This document shows, in pieces, positions 63,954 to 64,000 of a DNA stretch of 64,000 bases; the first letter of the stretch is position 1, and each line of letters begins with the position of its first letter. A program made the translations under genes and the position numbers. The notes under the pieces were generated by a model, which was given only the letters and a program-made list of their open reading frames with translations, did no database searches and had not been told where the DNA came from. This DNA is from Escherichia ruysiae (GTDB taxonomy: Bacteria > Pseudomonadota > Gammaproteobacteria > Enterobacterales > Enterobacteriaceae), in assembly GCF_902498915.1 (NCBI RefSeq), contig NZ_CABVLQ010000001.1; one strand, written 5' to 3'.

Positions 63954-64000
63954 CCGAATCAGTAGCCCGTTTGCGCGGCGAACAGTTAACCCTGGGATAT
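63950..64000 (+). CDS. fepC: FepC, ferric-enterobactin ABC ATPase (5' end only)
   Basis: Only the first 17 codons (MTESVARLRGEQLTLGY) are inside the window. The start overlaps the fepG stop (ATGA). The sequence and position match the ATPase of the enterobactin importer; its Walker motifs lie beyond the right edge. Confidence 0.93.
   Translation, partial: MTESVARLRGEQLTLGY

Noticed and set aside
1..64000. Mobile elements, prophage, CRISPR, tRNA or rRNA genes
   Set aside because: No transposase, integrase, repeat-spacer array, cloverleaf or rRNA sequence was recognised; the tRNA cluster known near ubiF in E. coli would lie beyond the left edge.

Overview
The window is a contiguous piece of an Escherichia chromosome. 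Gene order and protein sequences match, from memory, the K-12 segment from ubiF through the glutamate/aspartate transporter, leuS, the rod-shape and lipoate genes, the citrate-lyase locus and ahpCF to the enterobactin genes, read in the opposite direction to the usual K-12 map. Most proteins look nearly identical to E. coli. A few (YbdO, YbdN, GltI, the FepB signal peptide) differ more, and several K-12 genes are missing or decayed. That suggests a divergent E. coli lineage or a very close sister species; the exact species cannot be settled by eye.

Layout: 1-6406 ubiF (partial, minus), then miaB-ybeZ-ybeY-ybeX-lnt (tRNA modification, ribosome/rRNA maturation, lipoprotein acylation). 6407-11594 gltIJKL with its Ntr/sigma54-like leader and the SroC sRNA region, then rihA and convergent ybeL. 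11595-17313 leuS-lptE-holA-nadD-cobC. 17574-23859 rsfS-rlmH-mrdA-mrdB-rlpA-dacA (ribosome silencing, 23S methylation, cell elongation and peptidoglycan). 23968-26350 ybeD-lipB-lipA (lipoate). 26449-28308 tatE, nit1/ybeM, crcB, cspE. 28483-28876 a decayed pagP. 29448-40297 an anaerobic C4-dicarboxylate/citrate block: dcuC, the DpiBA two-component system and citCDEFXGT. 40411-42641 rna, rnk, a possible 29-residue membrane ORF and uspG. 42761-46254 ahpF, ahpC and dsbG (peroxide and periplasmic disulfide defence). 46463-51896 ybdO, ybdN, ybdM, ybdL, ybdH, ybdD. 52049-64000 cstA and the enterobactin synthesis/export/uptake genes entHABEC, fepB, entS, fepD, fepG and the start of fepC, with Fur boxes at both divergent control regions.

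The most informative departures from a K-12-like layout are the pagP pseudogene between cspE and dcuC, the absence of ybeF between lipB and lipA, the absence of ybdR between rnk and uspG, an intact nit1 (ybeM), a 15-bp tandem duplication in the FepB signal peptide, an ERIC element abutting the ahpC stop codon, and four copies of a G/C-rich palindromic repeat around cstA, fepB and entS. I found no prophage, IS element, CRISPR array, tRNA or rRNA, and no cluster that looks like a wholly undescribed system. The least understood units are YbdN/YbdM (IbrA/IbrB-like) and the small ORF next to uspG.
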